Of a DNA stretch of 25,957 bases, positions 1 through 11,037 are shown piece by piece (the stretch's first letter is position 1; each line of letters begins with the position of its first letter). Position numbers and translations under genes: made by a program. Origin of the DNA: Acidimicrobiales bacterium (GTDB taxonomy: Bacteria > Actinomycetota > Acidimicrobiia > Acidimicrobiales > SZUA-35); contig JAHECQ010000008.1 of NCBI GenBank assembly GCA_024641625.1, positions 1 through 25,957 on the forward strand, in the 5' to 3' direction. A model generated the notes under the pieces. The model did no database searches. It was not told the DNA's origin and was given only the letters and a program-made list of their open reading frames with translations.

Positions 1-884
1 CGCATCCAGTTGCGGTTTCCCTTGACGGTGTTGATCTCACCGTTGTGGGCGATGAAACGGTAGGGATGAGCCAGCGGCCACGCCGGGAACGTGTTGGTGG
101 AGAACCGGGAGTGCACCAGCGCCAGCGCGCTCTCGAAGCGCTCGTCGGCGAGATCGGGGAAGAACGTCGAGAGCTGAGCGGTGGTGAGCATCCCCTTGTA
201 GACGATGGTGCGGGCCGACAAGCTGGGGAAGTACGCCTGGTGCCCGGAAGTGGCGGAGACCTCGTGTTCGATCCGCTTGCGCACGAGATACGCCTGGCGA
301 TCGAGATCGACCCCGGCCAGTGGCGTCCCGTCGTGCACGGGCGACGCGATGACGAGCTGCCAGAACGACGGCATCACGTCGAGTGCCTGGTGCCCCAGGC
401 CGCTCGGGTCCACGGGCACCTCGCGCCACGCGACGACGCGCAGGCCCTCGTCCTCGACGATCGCCTCGATGGCCGACTTGACCTTCACCACACCATCGGG
501 GGACCGATCTCGGGGTGGAAGGAACCCGATGCCAGTTGCGTAGTATCCGACCGGCGGGAGATCGGCAATCACCTCGCGATAGAAGCGGTCGGGAATCTGG
601 GTGAGGATTCCTGCCCCGTCACCGGTGTTGGGCTCGGCGTTGGTTGCACCACGATGGTCCAGACACTCGAGGGCAACGAGCCCCAGTTCGACCGTGGAGT
701 GCTTGGGGACGGCGGTGAGATCGGCGACGAACGACACCCCGCAGCTGTCGTGTTCGTTGGCCGGGTCGTACAGTCCCTGTTTGGGCGGGTAGGCCGCGGG
801 GAACGACAGCGCCGGCGACACGCCCTCAACGGCAGGGTTTGGGGTAGGACAAGACGATTGGGTCGTTGATTCGGTCGAATCCAC
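1..884 (-). CDS. gltB: Glutamate synthase large subunit, N-terminal part (cut by left edge)
   Basis: Glutamate synthase makes two glutamates from glutamine and 2-oxoglutarate; this is its N-terminal class II glutamine amidotransferase domain, which releases ammonia from glutamine. The frame is open from the start to the left edge (294 codons). Visible motifs are HDSCGVSFVAD with Cys48 as the expected N-terminal nucleophile after propeptide removal, VPKHSTVELGL, DHRGATNAEPNTGDGAGIL, and AHNGEINTVKGNRNW near the edge, all typical of GltB. The GTG start at 884 was chosen because GGAG lies 8 nt upstream and the resulting 47-residue propeptide is plausible. The FMN/Fe-S synthase domains and any gltD lie outside the window. 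A long leader with two hairpins precedes the gene. Family identity is very secure; the exact start is slightly less so. Confidence 0.95.
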   Translation of the reverse strand, partial: MDSTESTTQSSCPTPNPAVEGVSPALSFPAAYPPKQGLYDPANEHDSCGVSFVADLTAVPKHSTVELGLVALECLDHRGATNAEPNTGDGAGILTQIPDRFYREVIADLPPVGYYATGIGFLPPRDRSPDGVVKVKSAIEAIVEDEGLRVVAWREVPVDPSGLGHQALDVMPSFWQLVIASPVHDGTPLAGVDLDRQAYLVRKRIEHEVSATSGHQAYFPSLSARTIVYKGMLTTAQLSTFFPDLADERFESALALVHSRFSTNTFPAWPLAHPYRFIAHNGEINTVKGNRNWM

Positions 885-920
885 GGGGCGCTCTCCAGGT
901 CTGAGATAGGGCGTGGCCGA

Positions 921-975
921 TTGGCCAGAGGCCAAGCAGGGGTCACCGAACCACCCGGGGGGTGCTTCGGTGATC
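921..975 (-). promoter_or_regulatory. Two adjacent hairpins in the gltB leader
   Basis: Seen in sequence: a perfect 6-bp inverted repeat with a 3-nt loop (921-935), and a second hairpin with 8-bp arms (943-950 and 966-973), extended by a nested 4-bp stem. Neither is followed by a T-run in the gltB direction, so neither is a classical intrinsic terminator. They lie 37 to 91 nt upstream of the GTG start. A role in controlling gltB (attenuation, protein binding or mRNA stability) is inference only. I do not recognise a known riboswitch class. Confidence 0.45.
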
Positions 976-1020
976 CGAGTGGCAGGGACTGCGTTGGCCC
1001 AGCCGGAGAAGGATCGCGGC

Positions 1021-1026
1021 ATCCTA
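1021..1026 (-). promoter_or_regulatory. Candidate -10 element for gltB
   Basis: The minus strand reads TAGGAT here, matching the TAnnnT actinobacterial -10 consensus. No good -35 is visible 16-18 nt upstream. Transcription from here would give a leader of roughly 130 nt that carries both hairpins. The evidence is only the hexamer and its position. Confidence 0.35.
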
Positions 1027-1199
1027 GCGTGAAATCCGATGGGTTTCTGCAGTGACTATCGCCAGAAGAGATGACTGCGGTCGAACGCATACCTGATCAC
1101 CGGCCGTTCGGGTGGCAATCGCCCTGGCCTTCGGCTCCCCGAACTGAGGCTGTCCGAAGCGCTGCCGGTCGAAGTGGGGCAGCGTGAACCGGTCCTGTA

Positions 1200-1205
1200 T
1201 AGGTT
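1200..1205 (+). promoter_or_regulatory. Candidate -10 (TAGGTT) for leaderless M18 aminopeptidase mRNA
   Basis: TAGGTT is followed by exactly 7 nt and then the GTG at 1213, the spacing expected when transcription starts on the first base of the start codon. No Shine-Dalgarno sequence is present. The same arrangement recurs before several other genes in the window, which supports choosing 1213 over the upstream GTG at 1174. Confidence 0.5.
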
Positions 1206-1212
1206 GGGCCTG

Positions 1213-2487
1213 GTGAACGAGATTCTGGAGGACATCGAAGCCTCCCCCACGCCATATCACGCTGTCGAACGAGCTCGGACCCTGTTGGTCGATGGCGGTT
1301 TCCTCGAGATCGAGCTGCACGAAGCGTTTCCTCCGACCCAGGCCGGTCGTTACCTCGTTCGACGAGGCGGTGCCCTGGTGGCCTGGATCATCCCCTCGGG
1401 CGAGTTCACCCGGCATCCGGGCTTCACCATCGTCGGCGCACACACGGACTCACCGAACCTACGCGTCCGGGCCAACGCGGATGTCACCTCCGCCGGCTGG
1501 GCCCAGGTCGGCATGGAGGTGTACGGCGGCGTGCTGACCAACTCGTGGCTCGACCGGGACCTGGGTCTGGCCGGTCGGGTGATGACCCGATCATCGGGCT
1601 CGGTCCTCGAGGAGGTACTGGTCTGTGATCGCGCGCCCATTCTGCGGATCCCTCAACTGGCCATCCACCTCGACCGCGAGATACGGGAGAAGGGGTTGTT
1701 GCTCGATCCGCAACGCCACCTCACTCCCCTCTGGGCATTGAGCGGGTCCGACGGACCGTCGGTCCGTGAATACATTGCCTCCTTGGCTGCGGTGGCGAGC
1801 GAGGAGGTGTTGGCGTGGGAGTTGATGGCCTTCGACACCCAACCCCCGGCCGTGGTCGGACGCGATCAAGATCTCTTCGCGTCGGCACGCATCGACAATC
1901 AGGCATCGTGCTTCGCCGGCACCCGCGCCCTGATCGCCGCCACCCCCTCGACAGGGGCCCCCATGGCCGTCCTGGTGCTCTCTGACCACGAGGAAGTCGG
2001 ATCCGCATCCTCGACCGGGGCCGCGGGCAGCTTCCTCGCCGCCGTGCTCGAACGAATCTCCGCATCCGTCGGCGCCGACCGCACCGAGCATCTCCGGGCG
2101 CTCAGCCACTCGATCGTGATCTCCTCCGACGGGGCGCACGCGACCCACCCCAACTACGCCGATCGACACGAGCCCAGCCACCAGATCGCGGTCAACGCCG
2201 GTGTCGTGATCAAGCGCAACGCCAACCAGCGCTATGCCACCGATGCCACCACCGAAGCCTGGTTCCGTTCGATCTGCGCCGACGCCGGACTGGCGACGCA
2301 GACCTACATCCACCGGAACGATCTGCCGTGTGGTTCGACCATCGGCCCCCTGACGGCAGCCGAACTCGCCATTCCCACTGTCGACATCGGTGCGCCGCAG
2401 CTCGCGATGCACAGTATTCGCGAGACCGCCGGGTTGGCCGACCTCCGCGACCTCGCGACCGCGCTACGCGCGTGTTGGACGCGGTAA
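1213..2487 (+). CDS. M18 family aminopeptidase (aspartyl aminopeptidase type)
   Basis: A cytosolic, zinc-dependent aminopeptidase that removes N-terminal residues, classically acidic ones, from peptides. With the GTG at 1213 it is 424 residues, close to the usual family length of about 430. The N-terminal IEASPTPYHAV matches the family's characteristic ASPSPFH opening. Metal and catalytic motifs follow in order: VGAHTDSPNLR (His77), SARIDNQASC, SDHEEVGS, and SSDGAHATHPNY. A late histidine ligand is likely in LAMHSIRE near the C-terminus. An alternative GTG at 1174 adds 13 residues with no homologous look and no ribosome site. The gene is divergent from gltB and lies about 100 nt before hppA, which has its own promoter. 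Substrate preference cannot be read from sequence. Confidence 0.93.
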   Translation: MNEILEDIEASPTPYHAVERARTLLVDGGFLEIELHEAFPPTQAGRYLVRRGGALVAWIIPSGEFTRHPGFTIVGAHTDSPNLRVRANADVTSAGWAQVGMEVYGGVLTNSWLDRDLGLAGRVMTRSSGSVLEEVLVCDRAPILRIPQLAIHLDREIREKGLLLDPQRHLTPLWALSGSDGPSVREYIASLAAVASEEVLAWELMAFDTQPPAVVGRDQDLFASARIDNQASCFAGTRALIAATPSTGAPMAVLVLSDHEEVGSASSTGAAGSFLAAVLERISASVGADRTEHLRALSHSIVISSDGAHATHPNYADRHEPSHQIAVNAGVVIKRNANQRYATDATTEAWFRSICADAGLATQTYIHRNDLPCGSTIGPLTAAELAIPTVDIGAPQLAMHSIRETAGLADLRDLATALRACWTR

Positions 2488-2499
2488 CCGTTCAGATTG

Positions 2500-2528
2500 T
2501 TGTAGCCAACGGTCTCGACCACTACGGT
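2500..2528 (+). promoter_or_regulatory. Candidate sigma-70-type promoter for hppA
   Basis: TTGTAG at 2500-2505 and TACGGT at 2523-2528 are separated by exactly 17 nt, a good housekeeping promoter spacing. A CGCCCG/CGGGCG hairpin with a 6-nt loop (2537-2554) would lie in the leader. A strong GGGGGAGGAG ribosome site then precedes the GTG at 2587, so this gene, unlike several neighbours, has a leadered mRNA. Confidence 0.5.
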
Positions 2529-2586
2529 TCCACGGTCGCCCGACCGCACGGGCGCCGATCGATGAACCCTTTGGGGGAGGAGTGAC

Positions 2587-4700
<2,114 letters not shown>

Positions 4701-4704
<4 letters not shown>

Positions 4705-5588
4705 TTCGCAAACTCGCCTCCACCGACGCCTTCGTCTCCATCGACGTGCCTGGGGCTCCGGCCACCGGCATCGTCCGGGCTGCGCCGAAGATCCTCCAGG
4801 GTGGGGCGAACGAGTTGGCCCGATCGGCGAGCTACACGTTTGCCGCGTTCGGGATTGCTCGCAGTGGTGCCTCGGCCGGGATCAACACCGCCCCCGAGGC
4901 TGCTGCCGATGCGTGCCGAGCATTCGCCGAGGAGTTGGCCGCTGATGCCGCATCGGGCAACCTCTGCCTGCTGGCAGCCAAGGGGACCGATGCCGAGGCC
5001 CTCGCCTCGCTCGGGGGTCCCCCCGACGCCGGGACCCCGATCGACCAGACTGTTGCCGGGGTGCTGGCGGCGGCGGAATGGGCCGTCGGGGGTATCGATG
5101 GCCGCCGGGTGGTCATCGAGGGATCGGGCGAGGTGCCCGCCGCGCTGGCCACCGCCTTGAGCGCAGCGGGGGCGACCGTCGTCGACGTCGAGGGTGTCGA
5201 CAAGAAGCCCTGGCTCGTCTGGGGCGCCGACGCCGACGTCATCCTCGCCGGATCGAAGGCCGGCACGATGACCCACCAGGGCGCGGCGATGGTCAAGGCG
5301 ACCGCGGTGGTGCCCTGGGGCCCCATCCCGGTCACGACCAAGGCCTTCGCTGGGCTGCGCAACGCGGGCGTCAACGTGCTCCCCGACTTCGTGACGGCCA
5401 ACGGCGCGCTGTTGGCCCTCCACCTCGATGACCCGACGGCGGCCTCGGTCGGTCGGCAGGTCCGATCGCTGCTCGAGGCGGTGGGTACCGACGGCGACGG
5501 AACCCTGTTGAACGCCTGCTATCAGGCCGAGGTCTTCCTGGCCACCTGGACCGATCAGAAGCTGTTCGGCCGACCGCTCGCCTCGTAG
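4701..5588 (+). CDS. Degenerate Glu/Leu/Phe/Val dehydrogenase-like protein
   Basis: A 295-residue protein translationally coupled to hppA: its GTG start overlaps the hppA stop as GTGA. The second half resembles the Rossmann domain of Glu/Leu dehydrogenases: GRRVVIEGSGEVPAALA (a GxGxx(G/P) loop), then ADVILAGSKAGTMT, then VNVLPDFVTANGALLAL, which parallels the VVPDFVANAGG region of that family. The first half is much shorter than in active enzymes (usual total about 360-450). Aligned by eye on SYTFAAFGIARSGASAGI, the substrate-binding and catalytic lysines, 12 residues apart in leucine dehydrogenase, fall on Thr46 and Ser58. It may therefore bind a nucleotide without classical deamination, or do something new. 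The family call is moderate; the function is unknown. The 3' end overlaps the convergent PLP gene by 34 bp. Confidence 0.65.
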
Positions 5589-6759
5589 GCCCGATCGACA
5601 CCGGACAACACCACGACCGCCGCGTCCAACATCGACGTGGCGGTCTCGTCATCGAACAGTGCGCCGGCGAGACCGGCGGCTCCCGTCGCATCCGGCGGAG
5701 GCGACACGACCGAGGCCGCCACGGAGGCTGCGCGCTTGAACTGCTCCTCCGACACCAGGACCGGCCATCCACCGCTACGGACCTGATGTTGCATCAGGGG
5801 CCGCCAGTCGTAGGTGATGTCGTCGAGAATGCCCGAGGCCACACTGACGGGTGGCACCGGCCATGGTGTCATCACGTCGGCATCATCGATGATCGAAGAC
5901 CATGCAGCACGATCGACGGCTCGCAGTTCGGGCTCGATCCGACGCCATGCGGCCACGTAGGGATGGGCCACCTCGGCCTGCACGGGATGGAGCCTCGGGG
6001 ATACCGCCACCCCGGTGCCCCGCGCGCGAACCAGGCCATCCATCGTCGCCACCGCCATGGCTCCCCCGCCGATCTGCAGGTACAGATCGAACTCGTCGAT
6101 CGCAACAGCTGACAGCTGTCGAGCAAGCTCCAGACCCAACGTCCGGCCTCCATCGAAGGCATCCGGACACGTGGTGCCCTGCACGGTGAATGGCTGCGCT
6201 CCGTGGGACACGGCGTCTTCCAGTCGGGCCACGCAGGGGTCGCCGAGCTCTCCAGGCCGACGCTCGCAGGACACCACGGACGCGCCCAGCTCGTCGAGCC
6301 GGGCGACGATGAGCGGATCGGCATCGACGGGAACGAAGACGTCCAGGGAACGATCGACCGCCCGGGCGACGACGGCCGCGGCCAGCGCAGCGTTGCCACA
6401 GGAGGCAATGGCCAGTGTCGGTCGACCGGCGCCGAGCCACGAGGTCCGGTGGGCAATCTCGTCGAACAACAGCAACCCGAACAGATGCCTCGCTTTGTGC
6501 GAGCCTGCGACGTTGGCCGTCTCGACCTTGGCCCAAACGGCCCGGCCACTCGTTGCCGGCGTCGTTGTCGTGGCCGGTTCGGGCGGTAGCTCCAACCGCA
6601 CCAAGGGGGTCGTGCGAAAGCCGGTGCCGGCGACCGACTCGACCTTGACGTCGAGCTCACCGACCAGGTCGACATACTGCTGATCGCTCAGCCCGGCCTC
6701 GAGCGCCCGGCGGTGGACATCGAGGTCGGATCTGAATTCGACGAATGGGCTGAGCTGAC

Positions 6760-6763
<4 letters not shown>
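5555..6763 (-). CDS. PLP-dependent enzyme, fold type II (threonine synthase/dehydratase-like)
   Basis: A 402-residue predicted PLP enzyme of the tryptophan-synthase-beta fold. AKVETANVAGSHKARHLFG carries the expected Schiff-base lysine (about Lys90). SCGNAALAAAVVAR matches the asparagine loop that contacts the cofactor ring, and LQIGGGAMAVA matches the glycine-rich phosphate loop. This supports beta-elimination or replacement chemistry on an amino acid; the substrate is not readable. The start is taken as TTG at 6763, which overlaps the upstream gene's stop as TTGA and gives MSQLSPFVEFR; there is no strong ribosome site, which fits coupled translation. It is the second gene of an operon with another fold-type-II enzyme, and its tail overlaps the convergent dehydrogenase-like gene by 34 bp. 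Confidence 0.85.
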
Positions 6764-8283
<1,520 letters not shown>

Positions 8284-8304
8284 GAAAGACCTCCAGTGTC
8301 GTCG

Positions 8305-8310
8305 AATGTA
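8305..8310 (-). promoter_or_regulatory. Candidate -10 (TACATT) for the PLP enzyme operon
   Basis: The minus strand reads TACATT 21 nt before the GTG at 8283, with GGAGG in between. No clear -35 is seen. It would serve the two-gene PLP operon. Confidence 0.35.
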
Positions 8311-8353
8311 GCGAGCCTCCGACCGCTGTGGGCGTTGGGGGCGCACGAGCGGC

Positions 8354-8359
8354 TAACTT
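8354..8359 (+). promoter_or_regulatory. Candidate -10 (TAACTT) for the zinc peptidase gene
   Basis: TAACTT lies about 53 nt before the ATG at 8413. The short leader would include a TCAGG/CCTGA stem (near 8370-8386) and the GGAG ribosome site. A -35 is not evident. This 129-bp intergenic region therefore carries back-to-back promoters with the PLP operon. Confidence 0.35.
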
Positions 8360-8412
8360 GTTTCGGTCGGTCAGGTCGACGCCTGACAACCAGGGAATTG
8401 GGTGGAGCGCAC

Positions 8413-9372
8413 ATGGTCCGATACGACGACGAGAGCGCCAAGGCCGGCCAGAAGTACATCGACGATCGTCGAGGCGCTTCTCGAGGCCGACGAGGCGCCG
8501 GCGCCTCCACCGGCGGGCTCCCCATCGGCAAGGTGGGCGGTCTCGGCGGCATCATCATCGCCATCATCGTGATGTTCCTGGGCGGCAATCAGCTTGCCAA
8601 CAGTGGCGGCACCAGCGGCTTCGACATCGGCGCCAGTGGCTTCGACGACAACGAGCAGGTCGATGCTCAGGTGCCCGGGGCCCCGGTCATCGATCCACAG
8701 GCCCAGACGGTCGAGTACATGGGCTTCCTGATGGCCGACATCCAGGCGGTTTGGGCCGACTACTTCAGCCGGGCCGGCCGACAGTACAAGGAGACCTCCA
8801 TGGTGCTCTTCACCGACTCGGTGAGCACCGGTTGTGGCAACGCCACTTCGGCAGTGGGGCCCTTCTACTGTCCGGCACCAGGCGATAACAAGGTCTACAT
8901 CGACCTCGACTTCTACGACGAGCTGTCGACCAAGTTCGCAGCGCCGGGCGACTTCGCCCAGGCGTACGTCATTGCTCACGAGGTGGGCCATCACATCCAG
9001 TGGGTCACCGGCATCAGCGATCAGGTTCGGGACGCCCAGAGCAGAAATCCCGGCGCTCGCAACGAACTCTCGGTCCGCCAGGAACTCCAGGCCGACTGTC
9101 TGGCCGGTGTCTGGGGTTCTTCGGCCGGCAAGCGCACGACCAGCACTGGGCTGCCCATCCTCGAGGAGGGTGACATCAATGAAGGTCTGATCGCCGCAGC
9201 CGCTGTTGGCGATGACCGTATCCAGGCATCGGTCGGCATGACCATCGATCCTCATACATGGACCCATGGCTCGGCCAAGGCCCGCCAGGATTGGTTCATG
9301 GTGGGCTTCCGGGAGGGCGATCCGGAGCAGTGCGACACCTTTGCCGTGTCGTCGGACAACGTGGGCTTGTAG
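8413..9372 (+). CDS. Membrane-anchored neutral zinc metallopeptidase (YpfJ/KPN_02809-like)
   Basis: A 319-residue predicted zinc peptidase. The N-terminus is basic (to about residue 40), followed by one hydrophobic segment GGIIIAIIVMFLGG (about 45-58) that should anchor it with the catalytic domain outside the membrane. The zinc site is AHEVGHHIQ (His189, Glu190, His193), and the QELQADCLAG motif supplies the likely third ligand Glu224. CGNATSAVGPFYCPAPGDNKVYIDLDF is characteristic of this family. The ATG start follows GGAG at a good distance; the same frame is open far upstream, but that part is antisense to the PLP enzyme and not coding. The last codons and the stop lie inside the first copy of a 28-bp tandem repeat. 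The biological substrate is unknown. Confidence 0.92.
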   Translation: MVRYDDESAKAGQKYIDDRRGASRGRRGAGASTGGLPIGKVGGLGGIIIAIIVMFLGGNQLANSGGTSGFDIGASGFDDNEQVDAQVPGAPVIDPQAQTVEYMGFLMADIQAVWADYFSRAGRQYKETSMVLFTDSVSTGCGNATSAVGPFYCPAPGDNKVYIDLDFYDELSTKFAAPGDFAQAYVIAHEVGHHIQWVTGISDQVRDAQSRNPGARNELSVRQELQADCLAGVWGSSAGKRTTSTGLPILEEGDINEGLIAAAAVGDDRIQASVGMTIDPHTWTHGSAKARQDWFMVGFREGDPEQCDTFAVSSDNVGL

Positions 9373-9452
9373 CCCACCCGACAAGACCGTGGGCTTGTAG
9401 CCCACCCGACAAGACCGTGGGCTTGTAGCCCACCCGACAAGACCGTGGGCTT
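9361..9452. repeat. 28-bp hairpin tandem repeat, 3.3 copies
   Basis: Three identical 28-bp units (9361-9388, 9389-9416, 9417-9444) and a partial fourth (9445-9452). Each unit contains GTGGGC-TTGTA-GCCCAC, a 6-bp stem with a 5-nt loop, and an alternative CTTGT/ACAAG stem. The array sits between convergent genes, and its first unit supplies the last codons (Val-Gly-Leu) and TAG stop of the zinc peptidase. It ends 3 bp before the acyltransferase stop codon. It could act as a bidirectional terminator or mRNA stabiliser, or be a dispersed REP-like element; there is no transposase nearby. Spacer-free identical units argue against CRISPR. Confidence 0.95.
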
Positions 9453-9455
9453 CGA

Positions 9456-10085
9456 TCAGTCGACCTCTGGCGGATGCGGCAACGGTTTCGCTGGAGCGCC
9501 GACGGCGACACAGCCATCCGGCAGGTCGTGGGTGACCACCGAGTTCGCGCCGACGGCCACCTGGCGCCCGATGGTGACCCCGGGCAACACGACCACGTTG
9601 GTGCCGAGCCACGAGCCGGCTCCGATCCGAACCGGCTCCTCGGGCTGACTCTGGTGACCGATGGGTCGATGCGGGTCGGCGACCCCATGGTTCTGGTCGG
9701 TGACGAACACGTTCGGACCGAAGTAGACATCATCCTCGATCACCACTTCCAGATGTCCGGCGATGCTCGAGTACCGCCCGATCAGGCAACGATCCCCGAT
9801 CGTCACGATGCGGTCGCTCAGGAGCGACTGTCCGGGCACCATCCCGGCAGAAAGGGCGCAGTGCGGGCCGATCAGCGTGTCGGCACCGATGTGAATGGAG
9901 GCTTCGCCGAACAACGCCGCCGACGGGAAACAGATCAGCGAGCCACTCCCGAACGACCCGAACCGTCGGCCACGACGGCTGTCGCCCACGATGATCGCCC
10001 GCCGGGTGATCCATTCGTAGGCCCCCAACAGCAGATCGGCCTTGTCGACCGACCGGCGACGCCGGTGCCCACTCAACTCGACCAT
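9456..10085 (-). CDS. Hexapeptide-repeat (left-handed beta-helix) acyltransferase
   Basis: A 209-residue predicted O-acetyl/acyltransferase. The C-terminal two thirds is built of hexapeptide turns such as IGADTLIGPHCALSAG, IGDRCLIGRYSSIAG, VRIGAGSWLGTNVVVLPG and VTIGRQVAVGANSVV, forming the trimeric beta-helix fold. TDQNHGVADP carries the likely catalytic histidine (about His133), as in the LacA/VatD-type acetyltransferases, and VAVGAPAKPL is the family's C-terminal signature. The ATG at 10085 overlaps the psuG stop by 13 bp, with GGCGGG just upstream, so it is probably co-translated with psuG. The acceptor (sugar, nucleoside or other) is not identifiable. Confidence 0.88.
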   Translation of the reverse strand: MVELSGHRRRRSVDKADLLLGAYEWITRRAIIVGDSRRGRRFGSFGSGSLICFPSAALFGEASIHIGADTLIGPHCALSAGMVPGQSLLSDRIVTIGDRCLIGRYSSIAGHLEVVIEDDVYFGPNVFVTDQNHGVADPHRPIGHQSQPEEPVRIGAGSWLGTNVVVLPGVTIGRQVAVGANSVVTHDLPDGCVAVGAPAKPLPHPPEVD

Positions 10086-10978
10086 CCCGCCAAGGCCTGC
10101 GCGATCTCTGCGGCCACCGCCGCGTTGTTCTCCGCCAGCGCCAGATTGGCCGGGATACTGGCTCCGGCCGTTGCTTCGGAGAGCGCGGCCAGCGCCACAG
10201 GGGTCACGGCGTTGCCGCGCACGCCCTGGGTCGCCACCTGGGCCAGAGCGGTCTCCACCGCTTGCTCGAGCGGCTCGAGGGCCAGGGCTGCGTCGTCGGG
10301 TACTGGAACCACGACCAGGAGCCCACCGCCGTCGAGGCGCCAATGGGCTCGAGCGATCGCCGCCACTTCCTCGGCGGTGTCGACCCGGTGCGGGACCTTC
10401 AGACCCGAGCTCCGGGCATGGAACGCGGGCAAGTCGTCGCAGCGCCAACCCAGCACGGGTACCCCATCGGTCTCGAGGCGCTCCAGGGTGGCCTCGAGAT
10501 CCAGGAACACCTTGGCTCCGGCCGAGACCGCGACCAATGGTCGGCGGGCCAGTGCACCGAGGTCGGCGCTGATGTCGGCGGTCTCCGCCCACCCACGGTG
10601 AACGCCGCCGATGCCACCCGTGGCGAACACCTCGATCCCTACTCGGGCAGCAATGGTCAAGGCAGCCGACACCGTCGTGGCCCCGTAGGCCCATCGCTGT
10701 GCGATCGCCACGCCCAGATCCCGTGAGGCCACCTTCCGCGCCGGGCCGCACACCGTGTCCGGGTCTCCGCGTCCGACGCTGACGACCCCGTCGAGCACCG
10801 CAGTGAGCGCAGGGACCGCGCCGCCGGCGCAGATCGCGCCGATACACCGTGCGAGCGCCTCCCGATTGGCCGGGGATGGCAGTCCGAGCTCGGAGAAGAT
10901 CGTCGATTCGAGCGCCACGATGGGTCGACGCTGCTCGAGGGCGAGGCTCACGTCGTCGGCAATGGCGAGAGGGCTCAT
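10073..10978 (-). CDS. psuG: Pseudouridine-5'-phosphate glycosidase
   Basis: Splits pseudouridine 5'-phosphate into uracil and ribose 5-phosphate, a step in pseudouridine breakdown. The 301-residue length is normal. Catalytic residues known for E. coli PsuG have counterparts: Glu24 in VALESTI, Lys82 in ARKVASRDLG, Asp135 in ETADISADLG (metal ligand) and Lys156 in SAGAKVFLD. FATGGIGGVHRG is a family hallmark. One difference is that the usual ISHGMP segment reads FSELGLP here. The ATG at 10978 was chosen because family members start about 20 residues before VALEST; a GTG six codons upstream is possible. No pseudouridine kinase gene (psuK) is next to it; instead the downstream partner is a hexapeptide acyltransferase. 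Confidence 0.95.
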   Translation of the reverse strand: MSPLAIADDVSLALEQRRPIVALESTIFSELGLPSPANREALARCIGAICAGGAVPALTAVLDGVVSVGRGDPDTVCGPARKVASRDLGVAIAQRWAYGATTVSAALTIAARVGIEVFATGGIGGVHRGWAETADISADLGALARRPLVAVSAGAKVFLDLEATLERLETDGVPVLGWRCDDLPAFHARSSGLKVPHRVDTAEEVAAIARAHWRLDGGGLLVVVPVPDDAALALEPLEQAVETALAQVATQGVRGNAVTPVALAALSEATAGASIPANLALAENNAAVAAEIAQALAGWSS

Positions 10979-11025
10979 GGAGCCGAGATCGTTCACGGTG
11001 GGGCAGACTAATGCCAGATTCCGGC

Positions 11026-11031
11026 TAACTT
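11026..11031 (+). promoter_or_regulatory. Candidate -10 (TAACTT) for leaderless amidase mRNA
   Basis: TAACTT is followed by 6 nt and then the ATG at 11038, with no Shine-Dalgarno sequence. This fits a leaderless transcript beginning at the ATG. The 59-bp gap to psuG must also hold the divergent psuG promoter. Confidence 0.5.
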
Positions 11032-11037
11032 TCTCAC

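Larger units (their letters stand above)
885..1212. other. Intergenic region between divergent gltB and M18 aminopeptidase
   Basis: This stretch of about 330 bases has no convincing gene. On the minus strand it holds a candidate -10 hexamer TAGGAT (1021-1026) for gltB and a leader of roughly 130 nt. That leader contains two inverted repeats: TTGGCC-AGA-GGCCAA at 921-935, and TCACCGAA/TTCGGTGA arms at 943-950 and 966-973 with a nested CACC/GGTG stem. On the plus strand it holds the candidate -10 of the aminopeptidase. Between about 1030 and 1195 I see no other signal. Confidence 0.6.

Noticed and set aside
45..869. Plus-strand open frame over gltB
   Set aside because: The opposite strand encodes clear GltB motifs without interruption; the plus-strand product has no recognisable domain.
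921..975. Intrinsic terminator upstream of gltB
   Set aside because: The hairpins are not followed by a T-run on either strand.
9361..9452. CRISPR array
   Set aside because: The units are contiguous and identical with no spacers, and no cas genes are nearby.
10086..10847. Long N-terminal extension of the hexapeptide acyltransferase
   Set aside because: It runs out of frame through psuG, whose own frame carries all catalytic motifs.
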